Origin: Streptomyces scabiei 87.22
GTDB taxonomy: Bacteria; Actinomycetota; Actinomycetes; Streptomycetales; Streptomycetaceae
DNA length: 64,000 nt
Assembly: GCF_000091305.1 (NCBI RefSeq)
Contig: NC_013929.1
Span: 6,572,001-6,636,000 of the forward strand
Reading direction: 5' to 3'
Below are positions 9,479-17,560 of this stretch, piece by piece. The position numbers and the translations under genes were made by a program. The first letter of the stretch is position 1. Every line of letters begins with the position of its first letter. Below the pieces are notes generated by a model. It ran no database searches and was not told where the DNA came from. It worked only from the letters and a program-made list of their open reading frames with translations.

Positions 9479-10647
9479 GTGTGGATGGACTCCCTGCACT
9501 CGGTGGCTTTACCGCGTCGGCCGTCCGCACCGCCGAGCAGTTCGCGGTACACGTCCGCGACGGCCTTGTTCGTGTGCCGCACGTCGTGCGTGGTCAGTAC
9601 GTGATGGCGGCCCTGCCGGCCGAGCGACTCGCGCAGCGGCGGATCGAGCAGCAGGCGGGCCACGGCCCCGGCGAGTGCGGCGGGGTCCTCCACGGGCACC
9701 GGCTCCCGGCCGGGCGGCAGGCTCTCGCGGGCCCCGTCCACATCGGTGAGCACGACCGGCCGCCCGCACGCCATGGCCTCCAGCGGCGCCAGCGCCATGC
9801 CCTCCCACCGCGACGGCAGGACGACCAGATCGGCGGCCCGGTACCAGGGCGCCGCGTCCGCGACATCCCCGGCGAACAGCACGCCCTCGGGAGCCAGGGC
9901 CCGCAGCCGCTCGGCCTCCGGTCCGTCGCCGACCAGCACCAGACGCGCGGTCGGCACCCGCCGCAGCACCGCCTCCCAGGCCGCGAGGAGCACGTCCTGC
10001 CCCTTCTGCCGACACAGCCGCCCCACGCACACCACCAGCGGAGCGGCCGGAGCGACCCCGGTGAGCAGCGGGATCCCGGCGCGCACGATGTCCGCGGCGG
10101 CGGGGGAGAAGCGCCCGGCGTCGACCCCGTTGGGGATCACCGTCCACCGCGCCCGCACCCCGGCGCGGTCCCCGGTGACCCGTTCGGCCTCGCTGACGCA
10201 CACCACCCGGGAGGCCCAGCGCGCGCCGGCCCGCTCCCATCCGCGTGCCAGGGCCGCCATGGCGCCGTCCACCGCCTCGAACGACCAGGCGTGCGGCTGG
10301 AACACGGTCGGGACGCGGCCCCGGACGGCGAGCCGGCCCGCCAGACCGGCCTTCGCGCTGTGCAGGTGCACCAGGCCGGGCCGCACGTCGTCGAGGATCC
10401 GCCGCAGCCGGCGCACCTCGGAGACGAGTGTCGGGCCCGGCGACCGGGTCGCCGCCCAGGGCCGTACCTCGGCGCCGAGCGCGCGCAGGGCCGGGGCGAG
10501 CGGGCCGTCGGGGCAGGCCACCGTGGTGGGCAGGCCGTCGGCGAGCCGGGCCCGCACCAGGTCCGTCACGACACGGGCCACGCCGCCGTCGACCGGCTGG
10601 GTGACGTGCAGGACCCGCGAAGGGGGGTCGGTTGGTGACAGTCGCAT
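9475..10647 (-). CDS. Family 4 glycosyltransferase
   Basis: 390 residues, GT-B fold. The C-terminal donor domain shows CVGRLCRQKGQDVLLAAW and PSRWEGMALAPLEAMACGRP, the E-x7-E type motif of GT4. The N-terminus carries VTQPVDGGVARVVTDLV, a VG-rich acceptor loop. ATG start with AAGGAA just upstream. Coupled by GTGA to the initiating transferase, so it probably adds the second or a later sugar. Confidence 0.88.
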   Translation of the reverse strand: MRLSPTDPPSRVLHVTQPVDGGVARVVTDLVRARLADGLPTTVACPDGPLAPALRALGAEVRPWAATRSPGPTLVSEVRRLRRILDDVRPGLVHLHSAKAGLAGRLAVRGRVPTVFQPHAWSFEAVDGAMAALARGWERAGARWASRVVCVSEAERVTGDRAGVRARWTVIPNGVDAGRFSPAAADIVRAGIPLLTGVAPAAPLVVCVGRLCRQKGQDVLLAAWEAVLRRVPTARLVLVGDGPEAERLRALAPEGVLFAGDVADAAPWYRAADLVVLPSRWEGMALAPLEAMACGRPVVLTDVDGARESLPPGREPVPVEDPAALAGAVARLLLDPPLRESLGRQGRHHVLTTHDVRHTNKAVADVYRELLGGADGRRGKATECRESIHT

Positions 10648-10686
10648 GCGGGTTCCTTGCTCAGAGGCGGCGCCGGGCGGCGCTCG

Positions 10687-11892
10687 TCACGGCTTGGCGT
10701 CGACGGCGACGAAGAGCGCCCCGACCCAAGCCGCGTCCCGCTGCGAAACGATCCGGAAGGCCAACTGGTCACCGCCGTGCCGGATTTCGTCGCCCAGTTC
10801 GAGCACATCCGAGTCGTATCCGAGGGTGTTCGAGTACGCCGGCGTACGCCCGGCGGCGAGCGCCGCGGGCTCGCTGATCGTGGAGTTCAGGACGTCGTCA
10901 CGCGGATTGGCCGCGTCCCCGAGCGCGACCGCCGGGCCCCGGCCGGTCGAAACGGTGAGCGAATCGCCCCGGCTCCCCCGGTCCCCGTTGTAGGCGACGA
11001 GTCCCACGGTGCCGCGCGCGCGTTCGGGCAGGGGCATCGGGACCGGCCCGACGCGCTGCTCGCCGTCCCGGGCGAGGGCGTCGAAGCCGTCCCACATCGC
11101 CAGGTGCCGCAGCGGCTCCGCCGCGTTCTCGTAGGCCACCATCAGGGTCCAGCCGCCCCACGCGCCGGCCGCCGAACGGCCCATGGCCACATTGACCTGC
11201 GCCACCGTGTAGAGCCCCGAACCGCTGGACCGCACCAGCTCCGTCACGTCCGCCGAGGCCTGGAACGCGTCGGCGCCCCGCGCCACCCGGTGCCCCACCA
11301 CCGTGTCCGCGAGCACCTCCTTGTACGCGCCGTCGGGCTCAGCGATCAGCACCCGCCCGTTGTCCTTCGGCGGCTTCTGCTCACCCACGCGCAGGTTCCC
11401 GCCCCAGTACAGCCGCGCGTACGACACCCGCGCGCCCGGCGGCAGACGGACCTCGCCCCGGCTGGAGTTGTAGGTGTTCGGGTCCCGGTCGACGTCGATG
11501 TAGAACATGTCGAAGTCGCCGTTGACGGCCGTACGTCCCCCGCGCGCGTCGGCGCACGAGGTCACCGCCGGAGGGGGCGCGAGCACCGGGTGCACGGCCG
11601 GCGCCGAGGCGGGCGCGGCCACGAGGGGGGCGGGCGCGACCGTGAGGGGGGAAGGCGCGGCCGTCGGAGGGACCGCGGCCGGCGTCGCGCGGCAGGTGAT
11701 CGAGGAGTTGGCCGCGCGGACGATCCCGCCGTGCTGCAGCGCCCGGTACCGCTGTCCGAACGCCAGGCGCTCGGACTCGGGTGAGGGCGCGGGCGGCGCC
11801 GCCGTCGCGGGAGCGCCCGGCCCCCAGAGAACGGCGGCGGCACAGCAGCCCACCATGGCGCGGCGCAGCAGAGGACCCGGGTGAATTCGCAT
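10687..11892 (-). CDS. Secreted protein of unknown function, first gene of the exopolysaccharide operon
   Basis: 401 residues. A basic N-terminus and hydrophobic stretch (AMVGCCAAAVLWGPG) ending near ATAAPPA form a signal peptide. An Ala/Pro-rich linker follows, then a beta-rich domain with FDMFYIDVDRDP, YARLYWGG and WGGWTLMVAYEN. The domain recalls DUF3344-like surface proteins, but I cannot assign it firmly. I chose the ATG directly before the signal peptide; the reading frame extends 40 codons further upstream without a membrane signal. It lies 39 bp ahead of the glycosyltransferase and diverges from the chaplin, so it is probably part of the extracellular matrix. Confidence 0.7.
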   Translation of the reverse strand: MRIHPGPLLRRAMVGCCAAAVLWGPGAPATAAPPAPSPESERLAFGQRYRALQHGGIVRAANSSITCRATPAAVPPTAAPSPLTVAPAPLVAAPASAPAVHPVLAPPPAVTSCADARGGRTAVNGDFDMFYIDVDRDPNTYNSSRGEVRLPPGARVSYARLYWGGNLRVGEQKPPKDNGRVLIAEPDGAYKEVLADTVVGHRVARGADAFQASADVTELVRSSGSGLYTVAQVNVAMGRSAAGAWGGWTLMVAYENAAEPLRHLAMWDGFDALARDGEQRVGPVPMPLPERARGTVGLVAYNGDRGSRGDSLTVSTGRGPAVALGDAANPRDDVLNSTISEPAALAAGRTPAYSNTLGYDSDVLELGDEIRHGGDQLAFRIVSQRDAAWVGALFVAVDAKP

Positions 11893-12102
11893 GACCGGCG
11901 GTGCCCTTTCGGGAGCTGGTTCGGGTGCTTGACGGGGAAATGCCGCGGACCGTCGAAGTGAGGAAAATGTGCGGATCTGATAAAGGCCGCGGTGTTGTGG
12001 GGATATGGGCAACTCTATCCCTCTATGCGTATTTATCTGCGGAGCGTGCCGCCTGTGTCGGATCGGTGGAGCGGGCGTTCTGCGAGATCACTCCTTTGGA
12101 GG

Positions 12103-12131
12103 CACAACCCCGGACGCATGCCACGCGTTGA
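12103..12131 (+). promoter_or_regulatory. Candidate BldN-type promoter of the short chaplin
   Basis: CACAAC at 12103-12108 and CGTTGA at 12126-12131 are separated by 17 bp. The reported BldN (ECF sigma) consensus is close to CGTAAC-N16-CGTTGA, and chaplins are known BldN targets. The -10 is exact, the -35 matches at four positions, and the spacer is one longer. It would give a leader of about 50 nt. It lies in a 298-bp divergent intergenic region where I see no other clear signal. Confidence 0.5.
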
Positions 12132-12190
12132 CTCACCGCCGGGCACCCCCGCCCGACTGTTTTTGCATCAACTCCAAGGAGCACCTCTCC

Positions 12191-12430
12191 ATGTCGCGTA
12201 TCGCGAAGGGCCTGGCCCTGACCTCCGTTGCTGCCGCGGCCGTGGCGGGCACCGCCGGCGTCGCCACCGCCGACAGCGAGGCGAAGGGCTTCGCCGCTCA
12301 CTCCCCGGGCGTGCTGTCGGGCAACGTCGTGCAGGTTCCGGTCCACGTGCCGGTCAACGTGTGCGGTAACACCATCAACGTCATCGGTCTGCTGAACCCC
12401 GCGTTCGGCAACAAGTGCTTCAACGACTGA
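12191..12430 (+). CDS. chpF: Short chaplin (ChpF-like hydrophobic surface amyloid protein)
   Basis: 79 residues. Signal peptide to about A27 (VATA-DSEA), then a single chaplin domain: HSPGVLSGNVVQVPVHVPVN, Cys58, NVIGLLNPAFGNK, Cys76. Chaplins are secreted, polymerise into amyloid at the air-water interface and coat aerial hyphae; the two Cys form an intramolecular disulphide. AAGGAG lies 9 nt before the ATG. Short chaplins are ChpD-H; the symbol rests on recalled position in S. coelicolor (chpF upstream of melC and chpG), not on sequence alone. Strongly expressed genes of this kind are developmentally controlled, consistent with the promoter above. Confidence 0.93.
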   Translation: MSRIAKGLALTSVAAAAVAGTAGVATADSEAKGFAAHSPGVLSGNVVQVPVHVPVNVCGNTINVIGLLNPAFGNKCFND

Positions 12431-12485
12431 CGTTCGAGGACTCGCGTCCCCGCACTGACGTCCCGCACTGACGTTCGCGCGTTGT

Positions 12486-12530
12486 ACACGAACCGGCCGT
12501 TCTCCCTCCGGGAGGGCGGCCGGTTCGTGT
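12486..12530 (+). terminator. Terminator after the chaplin
   Basis: 14-bp perfect stem (12486-12499 with 12517-12530); the 17-nt spacer contains a nested CCCTCCGGGAGGG hairpin. Confidence 0.85.
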
Positions 12531-12619
12531 TGCTCCGGATGGTGCCCCTCGGTTGCAGGCGGCGATCACTGATTTCACGGTGAGAGGACGATCTCCCGCA
12601 CCGATGGAAAGGAACATCC

Positions 12620-13513
12620 ATGCGTGTTCTGCCCGTACGGCGTCTCGCGGTCTCCGCGCTCGGCGCCGCGCTCCTCCTCGGCGTCACCGCCCCGGCCGTC
12701 CTGGCCGCCGACGTCGGGTCGGCGCCCGAGCGCGCCCGGTCGGCGGCCCCGGTTCCCGGCGCGGACGCGCTCCAGGCCCAGCTCAAGGGCCTCGGCGACC
12801 TCGGCGGAGTGCTGAAGCCGGTGACCGAACTGCTCGACGCCGTACTGAAGGCGGACGACGGCCGGCTCTCCGCCGACCGGGCGGCCGAGCTGGGCAAGGC
12901 CGTGCGGGATGCCATCGACAAGGCCAGGACGAGCGCCCCGGCGACCCCGCCGGCCGCCGTTTCTCCGGTCGTTCCTCCGGTCGTGCTGCCCGTCGCACCG
13001 CCGGTCGTCCCTCCGGTCGCCCCGCCGGTGGATCCGGCGACGCCCGCCGTCCCGCCCCCCGTTGACGCGCCGGCGGTCCCGTCGGCTCCGTCGCTCCCGT
13101 CGGTGCCCGCCGCCCCCGCCGCCCCCGTGGTGCCCGCCGCCCCGGCCGTCCCCCTGGTGCCTGCCGCCCCGCCGGCGGCGCAGTCGGCCGTCACCTTGCC
13201 GGCGTTCGACCGCGGGCCCGTGCGCCCGGTCGGCACGGTCGCGGCGGACCCGGTGTCCGACGCGCTGACCGCCCTGCAGACAGCGGTCGACGGCCTCCTC
13301 GAGGCGGCCACCTCCGGTGACCTCGCCCAGGTGCTGCCCGCCGCCAACGGCGTGGTCGCCGGTCTGGTCCAGTTCGTCGGGGCCACCCTCCTGGGCAGCG
13401 GTCTGCCCGCCCCGCTCGCCGTGCCGCCGGTGGTGCCCTCGGCGGAACTGCCGGTCACGCCCGCCACGGACACCCTGCCGGTGCGGCCGTCGGCCGCAAT
13501 GCCCGGTCGCTGA
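12620..13513 (+). CDS. Secreted Pro/Val/Ala-rich protein of unknown function
   Basis: 297 residues. Signal peptide (LGAALLLGVTAPAVLAA, cleavage near residue 30), a short helical region to about residue 100, a long low-complexity segment built of PVVPPV and APAVP-type repeats (about 110-190), and a second helical region (DALTALQTAVDGLLEAA) near 215-260. No domain I recognise. The repeat segment would be extended and wall-spanning, suggesting an envelope or matrix protein. It lies between chaplin genes. GGAA precedes the ATG. Confidence 0.75.
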   Translation: MRVLPVRRLAVSALGAALLLGVTAPAVLAADVGSAPERARSAAPVPGADALQAQLKGLGDLGGVLKPVTELLDAVLKADDGRLSADRAAELGKAVRDAIDKARTSAPATPPAAVSPVVPPVVLPVAPPVVPPVAPPVDPATPAVPPPVDAPAVPSAPSLPSVPAAPAAPVVPAAPAVPLVPAAPPAAQSAVTLPAFDRGPVRPVGTVAADPVSDALTALQTAVDGLLEAATSGDLAQVLPAANGVVAGLVQFVGATLLGSGLPAPLAVPPVVPSAELPVTPATDTLPVRPSAAMPGR

Positions 13514-13568
13514 GAGCGAGGCGGCACGGCTGGGCGAGCCGTCCGGGGCGGGTCCGGCGCCTGTTTCG

Positions 13569-13602
13569 TATGACCTGTTGTTCGGCGTCAGATATGACCT
13601 GT
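13569..13602 (+). promoter_or_regulatory. Direct repeats TATGACCTGT upstream of a small secreted protein
   Basis: Two identical 10-mers, TATGACCTGT, start at 13569 and 13593. They are 24 bp apart start to start and lie 78 bp before the next gene. Such AT-richer exact repeats stand out in a 73% GC intergenic region and could bind a dimeric regulator on one DNA face. The regulator is unknown. Confidence 0.4.
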
Positions 13603-13679
13603 CCCGAACGGGGTTTCCGCCGGCGCGAGGGCTCGTTGGACACGGCGCAGTGCTTCCAGTATCCGAGGAGAGGAACACG

Positions 13680-13970
13680 ATGAAGTCGCTGAAGGCCGCC
13701 GCTGTCGTCGCAGGGTCCCTGGCCATCGCCGGTGCCGCCGCGCCCGCTTTTGCCTACGACGCCACGGACGTCACGCCCACCAGCCTCAACGGCGCGGTGA
13801 ACACGCTCTTCAAGGGGCCCATCGAGCCCGCTCCGCTGCAGCAGCAGTCGAACGCGCTCGACACGGAGAACAAGGACTCCGTGCTCCACACGGTGAGCGG
13901 CGCGACCAAGGCCCTCAACTCCCCGGGCGGCGCCACCAAGCTCCTCGGCGGCCTGCCCCTCCAGGGCTGA
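13680..13970 (+). CDS. Small secreted protein of unknown function
   Basis: 96 residues. Signal peptide with AxA cleavage near PAFA-YDATD (residue 24), leaving a mature chain of about 72 residues rich in Asn, Leu and Gln and lacking Cys: PTSLNGAVNTLFKG, then QQQSNALDTENKDS. ATG preceded by GAGAGGAAC. No family recognised. Its size and setting (one gene, own terminator, between chaplins) resemble chaplin/rodlin-type surface proteins, but it has neither motif. Confidence 0.78.
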   Translation: MKSLKAAAVVAGSLAIAGAAAPAFAYDATDVTPTSLNGAVNTLFKGPIEPAPLQQQSNALDTENKDSVLHTVSGATKALNSPGGATKLLGGLPLQG

Positions 13971-13991
13971 CATTTCCCTGCACGGCCCACA

Positions 13992-14023
13992 GGGCCGGTT
14001 CCGCGAAGGCGCGGAACCGGCCC
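13992..14023 (+). terminator. Terminator of the small secreted protein gene
   Basis: Perfect 13-bp stem GGGCCGGTTCCGC (13992-14004) with its complement (14011-14023) and a 6-nt loop. Confidence 0.85.
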
Positions 14024-14175
14024 GACGCCTTTCCGGCCGACTTCCACGATCCTCGGACGGGTGAATTCCGCACTGTTCGAGGCGTGTCCCTCTTTCGTGT
14101 GGTCGGCCGTCCCTTGTCGCCCGGTCGGGTGAAAAGGCGGCCGAGTCGTTTGGCGGGCGTGGATAGGGTTCCGCG

Positions 14176-14673
14176 GTGACTTCAACTTCCGCTGAAATTC
14201 GCGCTTTCCGTCCCGCCGACCTCGGCACGCTCGTCGTCATGGCGTGGAGCGGTGAAGCCCCCGACGGAGACATGCCCTATCTGCTCGCCTACACCCTGGG
14301 CGACGGCCGCGGCGGCCCGGAGGGTTCCACGGCCGCCGTGGCGGACCTGCTGACCGGCCTCGGTCTCTCCATCGGCGAGAAGGTCGTCGACGGCACCGCC
14401 AACTCCAGCCTCCCGGTCACCCTGCTCGTCGAGGCCGGCCAGGCCGTCATCACCCTGCCGCAGCTCAACGCCCAGTGCCCGGCCCCGCCGGAGTGGCTCG
14501 CCGCCGTCGGCGCCCGCGGTTTCGCCTACCTGCTGTTCGCCACCCGCCCCTGGCCCGAGGCCCGGCCCGGCATGCCCGTCGCGCCCGAGGCCCTCGCCGC
14601 CTTCGCCGGCGACCCCGAGACCCTGACCAGCGCCGCGCACGTCCTCCTGCCGGCCCGCAGCCTGCGCGGCTGA
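14176..14673 (+). CDS. DUF5949-like cytoplasmic protein
   Basis: 165 residues, no signal peptide or membrane segment. GTG start. The sequence (LGTLVVMAWSGEAPDGDMPY, LPVTLLVEAGQAVITLP) matches what I recall of DUF5949, a family restricted to Streptomyces and relatives. Function unknown. Its TGA overlaps the ATG of the VKOR gene (TGATG), so the two are translationally coupled. Confidence 0.75.
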   Translation: MTSTSAEIRAFRPADLGTLVVMAWSGEAPDGDMPYLLAYTLGDGRGGPEGSTAAVADLLTGLGLSIGEKVVDGTANSSLPVTLLVEAGQAVITLPQLNAQCPAPPEWLAAVGARGFAYLLFATRPWPEARPGMPVAPEALAAFAGDPETLTSAAHVLLPARSLRG

Positions 14674-15278
14674 TGGCCGCCCCGGCAGGGCGGCCGGTGC
14701 GTACGGCCGGCGCCGGGCGCGCCTTCGCGATCCTGCTGCTGATCACCGGCGCGGCCGGACTGCTCGCGTCCTGGGTCATCACGATCGACAAGTTCAAGCT
14801 GCTGGAGGACCCGGACTTCACGCCGGGCTGCAGCCTCAACCCGGTGGTCTCCTGCGGCAACATCATGAAGAGCGACCAGGCCTCCGCCTTCGGGTTCCCC
14901 AACCCGATGCTCGGCCTGGTGGCCTACGGCATCGTCGTCTGCGTCGGCATGAGCCTGCTGGCCGGAGCGGTCTTCCCGCGCTGGTACTGGCTGACCTTCG
15001 GCGCGGGCACGCTGTTCGGGGTCGGCTTCGTGACCTGGCTGCAGTTCGAGTCGCTGTACCGGATCAACTCGCTCTGTCTGTGGTGCTGCCTGGCCTGGAT
15101 CGCCACGATCGTCCTCTTCTGGTACCTGGCCTCGTTCAACGTCCGCAACGGCTTCCTGCCCGCGCCGGCCTGGCTGAGCGGCTTTCTCGTCGAGTTCACC
15201 TGGGTGCTCCCGGTGCTGCACCTCGGAGTGATCGGCATGCTGATCCTGACCCGTTGGTGGGATTTCTGGACGAGCTGA
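14673..15278 (+). CDS. Vitamin K epoxide reductase (VKOR) family membrane thiol oxidase
   Basis: 201 residues with four to five membrane helices. All four VKOR cysteines are present: the loop pair C53 and C61 (CSLNPVVSC) and the CxxC active site C135-C138 (CLWC). Bacterial VKOR reoxidises a DsbA-like partner and so drives disulphide formation outside the membrane, passing electrons to menaquinone. No thioredoxin domain is fused. Starts by TGATG coupling. Chaplins next door each need one disulphide, so a role in their oxidation is plausible; this is inference. Confidence 0.92.
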   Translation: MAAPAGRPVRTAGAGRAFAILLLITGAAGLLASWVITIDKFKLLEDPDFTPGCSLNPVVSCGNIMKSDQASAFGFPNPMLGLVAYGIVVCVGMSLLAGAVFPRWYWLTFGAGTLFGVGFVTWLQFESLYRINSLCLWCCLAWIATIVLFWYLASFNVRNGFLPAPAWLSGFLVEFTWVLPVLHLGVIGMLILTRWWDFWTS

Positions 15279-15511
15279 CCATGCGATCGACGGGCCGGTG
15301 ATGCAATAGGGAAATGAGCAGGTAAGCCTCTCGGACCATTGCGGCAGTCGGGCGAATCTTGAACTGAGGGAGATCTCCGGATCGTTCACCCGGTACGGGC
15401 GCCGAGCCCGCAGAAAAGCCGGCGCACCACCGATTCCGTATCCGTCGATCCGGCCGGTTCCCACGAGCGCCGATCCCGGATCCGCCCATTCCTGAAAGGG
15501 ACCGTACCGAG

Positions 15512-16021
15512 ATGAAGCCGACCACACGAGGAACCCTTGCCGCCGTCGTCACCGGTGTGGCGGCCGCGATGGGTGCCTCCGCCGCCCCCGCCGTCGCGGC
15601 CGAGACGGTCCCCGTCCCCCTGCCGCTCGAAGGCGTGGAGCACTCCCTGAACGTCAAGGCTCCCAGGCTGAGCGGGGAGCTGCCCCTGCTGATGCCGGGC
15701 GCTCCCCAGGGCGGCCCGACGTACGTCGAGGGGCGGCTGCTGCCCGCGAGCAGCCTGCCGCAGGTGCCGCTCGGCACCGCGCTGCCGGGGCTGAAGGCCG
15801 AAACCCCGCTGCCCCGGCTCGTCGGGGAGGGCTTCGAGCGGGTCGGCCTCGACGCTCCCGCCGCCGACCTGCGGACCCTGACCCCCGGGCTGAACGTGGA
15901 CACCCCGCTGACCGCGCCCGACCCCCACGCGCTGGGCCTGCCCAGCCTGAAGGACCCCCAGGTGGCCGTGCTCGCCCCGCTGCTGCGGACGGCGCCGACC
16001 GCGAACCTCGGGCTCGTCTGA
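15512..16021 (+). CDS. Secreted protein of unknown function
   Basis: 169 residues. Signal peptide (LAAVVTGVAAAMGASAAPAVAA, cleavage near residue 30). The mature chain is Pro/Leu-rich with repeated short hydrophobic patches (LPLLMPGAP, LPGLKAETPLPRL, LGLPSLKDP) and no Cys. No known domain. AAAGGGA precedes the ATG. The 233-bp region upstream shows no signal I can name. Third orphan exported protein in the chaplin island. Confidence 0.75.
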   Translation: MKPTTRGTLAAVVTGVAAAMGASAAPAVAAETVPVPLPLEGVEHSLNVKAPRLSGELPLLMPGAPQGGPTYVEGRLLPASSLPQVPLGTALPGLKAETPLPRLVGEGFERVGLDAPAADLRTLTPGLNVDTPLTAPDPHALGLPSLKDPQVAVLAPLLRTAPTANLGLV

Positions 16022-16044
16022 GCCCGCGGCGACACGACAGACGA

Positions 16045-16070
16045 GGCCCGGGGCCGTACCGGCCCGGGCC
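16045..16070 (+). terminator. GC hairpin between secreted protein and melC1
   Basis: GGCCCGG (16045-16051) pairs with CCGGGCC (16064-16070), with a nested GCCG/CGGC stem. Confidence 0.5.
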
Positions 16071-16113
16071 CGGCCGTCCGGGGGTCACCGCTACCGAACA
16101 CGACGAGGAGAGA

Positions 16114-16572
16114 GTGTTGTTCGTCAGCAGAGTGACGGTGGACCCCGATGCCGGCCGGAGCAGAACGCGCCGCAACGCGCTGCGCGCCCTGGGCGCGTCG
16201 GCCGTCGCCCTGGCCGTGACCCCCGTGGTCGCCGCCGTGTGGCCGCGCCGGTCGGCCGGACCCGGAGAGGACGACTTCGACGAGACGTACCGGGGCCGCC
16301 GTATCCGCGGGGTCGAGGCCGACACGAGCCAGACGGCCTATCTGGGGGCCCGGACGCCCGGCCCCGGCGCCTGGGACGTGACCGTCGACGGGCGCCCGCT
16401 GCATCTCATGCGCCGCGCGGACGGCACGTACCTGAGCATGATCGACCACTACCGCTCGTACCCGACGGCCCTGGCGGCGACCCGCGCCGCCGTCGAGGAA
16501 CTGGGGGCCACCCAGCGCCTGCGCGTGGCGGAGACGGCGGAGGGAGCGGTCGGCCATGGCCTACACCCGTAA
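16114..16572 (+). CDS. melC1: Tyrosinase copper chaperone MelC1, Tat-exported
   Basis: 152 residues. A twin-Arg region (RSRTRRNALRALG) and hydrophobic stretch form a Tat-type signal. The mature part has the caddie domain: DFDETYRGRRIRG and the conserved LHLMRRADGTYLSMIDHY segment whose Tyr and His contact the tyrosinase copper site. MelC1 loads copper and carries the apo-tyrosinase through the Tat system. GTG start with GACGAGGAG upstream. The gene overlaps the tyrosinase by 17 bp. Streptomyces can have a second pair (melD1/melD2); the assignment to melC rests on recalled neighbourhood. Confidence 0.92.
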   Translation: MLFVSRVTVDPDAGRSRTRRNALRALGASAVALAVTPVVAAVWPRRSAGPGEDDFDETYRGRRIRGVEADTSQTAYLGARTPGPGAWDVTVDGRPLHLMRRADGTYLSMIDHYRSYPTALAATRAAVEELGATQRLRVAETAEGAVGHGLHP

Positions 16573-17422
16573 GGACGTCAGCACGCTCACCCGCACGGAG
16601 CGCCGGCGGTTCGTGAACGCCCTGCTCAAGCTCAAACAGCGCGGCGAGTACGACGAGTTCGTGCGGATGCACATCGACCACTACGTCTCCGACGGCGACG
16701 GCGGTCTGCGGACGGCCCACATGGCGCCCTCCTTCCTGCCCTGGCACCGCCGGTTCGTGCTGGAGCTGGAGAAGGCGCTGCGCCGGATCGACGACTCGGT
16801 GACCGTGCCGTACTGGGACTGGACACGGGACCGTACGACGACGTCCGCGCCCTGGACCGCCGATCTGCTCGGCGGCAACGGGCGGCGCTCCGACCTGCGG
16901 GTGACGACCGGCCCGTTCGCCTACGGGACGGGCCGATGGACCATCACGGAGGGGCTCACGGACATCGAGTACCTCACCCGGGACTTCGGTTACCCGCGCA
17001 ACCCGGTGGCCCTGCCCACCGCCCGTGACCTGGACGCCGCCCTCGCCGAGTCCGTCTACGACAAGTCCCCCTGGAACTCGGTCACCCGCGGAGGCTTCCG
17101 CAACCGGCTCGAAGGGTGGGGCCAGGGGACCGGGAACGGCTCGTGGCTGAACCACAACCGGGTGCACCGGTGGGTCGGCGGGCACATGGTCGGCGGGGCC
17201 TCCGTCAACGACCCCGTGTTCTGGCTGCACCACGCCTTCATCGACCTGCAGTGGACGCGCTGGCAGCAGCGCCACCGCGGCGCCCGCTACCTGCCGGCCA
17301 AGCCGCCGGGCAAAGGCGATGCCCAGCGGGGGCGGATCGTCGCGCGCGACGAGCGGATGCCGCCCTGGAACGTGACTCCGGGGGAGCTGGAGTCGATCGG
17401 GCACGTGTACCGGTACGGGTGA
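16556..17422 (+). CDS. melC2: Tyrosinase MelC2
   Basis: 288 residues, type 3 copper enzyme that oxidises phenols to o-quinones for melanin. CuA ligands H39, H55 and H64 (MHIDH, TAHMAPSFLPWH) and CuB ligands H200, H204 and H226 (NHNRVHRWVGGH, FWLHH) are all in place with the spacing of crystallised Streptomyces tyrosinases. No signal peptide, as expected for a protein exported with MelC1. ATG start inside the end of melC1. Confidence 0.96.
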   Translation: MAYTRKDVSTLTRTERRRFVNALLKLKQRGEYDEFVRMHIDHYVSDGDGGLRTAHMAPSFLPWHRRFVLELEKALRRIDDSVTVPYWDWTRDRTTTSAPWTADLLGGNGRRSDLRVTTGPFAYGTGRWTITEGLTDIEYLTRDFGYPRNPVALPTARDLDAALAESVYDKSPWNSVTRGGFRNRLEGWGQGTGNGSWLNHNRVHRWVGGHMVGGASVNDPVFWLHHAFIDLQWTRWQQRHRGARYLPAKPPGKGDAQRGRIVARDERMPPWNVTPGELESIGHVYRYG

Positions 17423-17475
17423 CCGCCGCCCGTCGTCCACAGCGGTGGCCCGGGGGCGGGCGGTCCCGGAACGGC

Positions 17476-17515
17476 GCGAAGCCCCCGGCGGGTGTCCCAC
17501 CGTCGGGGGCTTCGC
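17476..17515. terminator. Bidirectional terminator between melC2 and the tailed chaplin
   Basis: Perfect 12-bp stem (17476-17487 with 17504-17515), GCGAAGCCCCCG, between convergent genes. Confidence 0.85.
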
Positions 17516-17560
17516 GTCACTGCCGTGTCGCCGCTGTGGCGCGCAGGGCTGTCGGCCGTG

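Noticed and set aside
12298..13527. A 409-codon Gly/Thr-rich minus-strand frame resembling a repeat adhesin
   Set aside because: It is the antisense of the Pro/Val-rich secreted protein and of the first chaplin; the plus-strand signal peptide and ribosome site decide.
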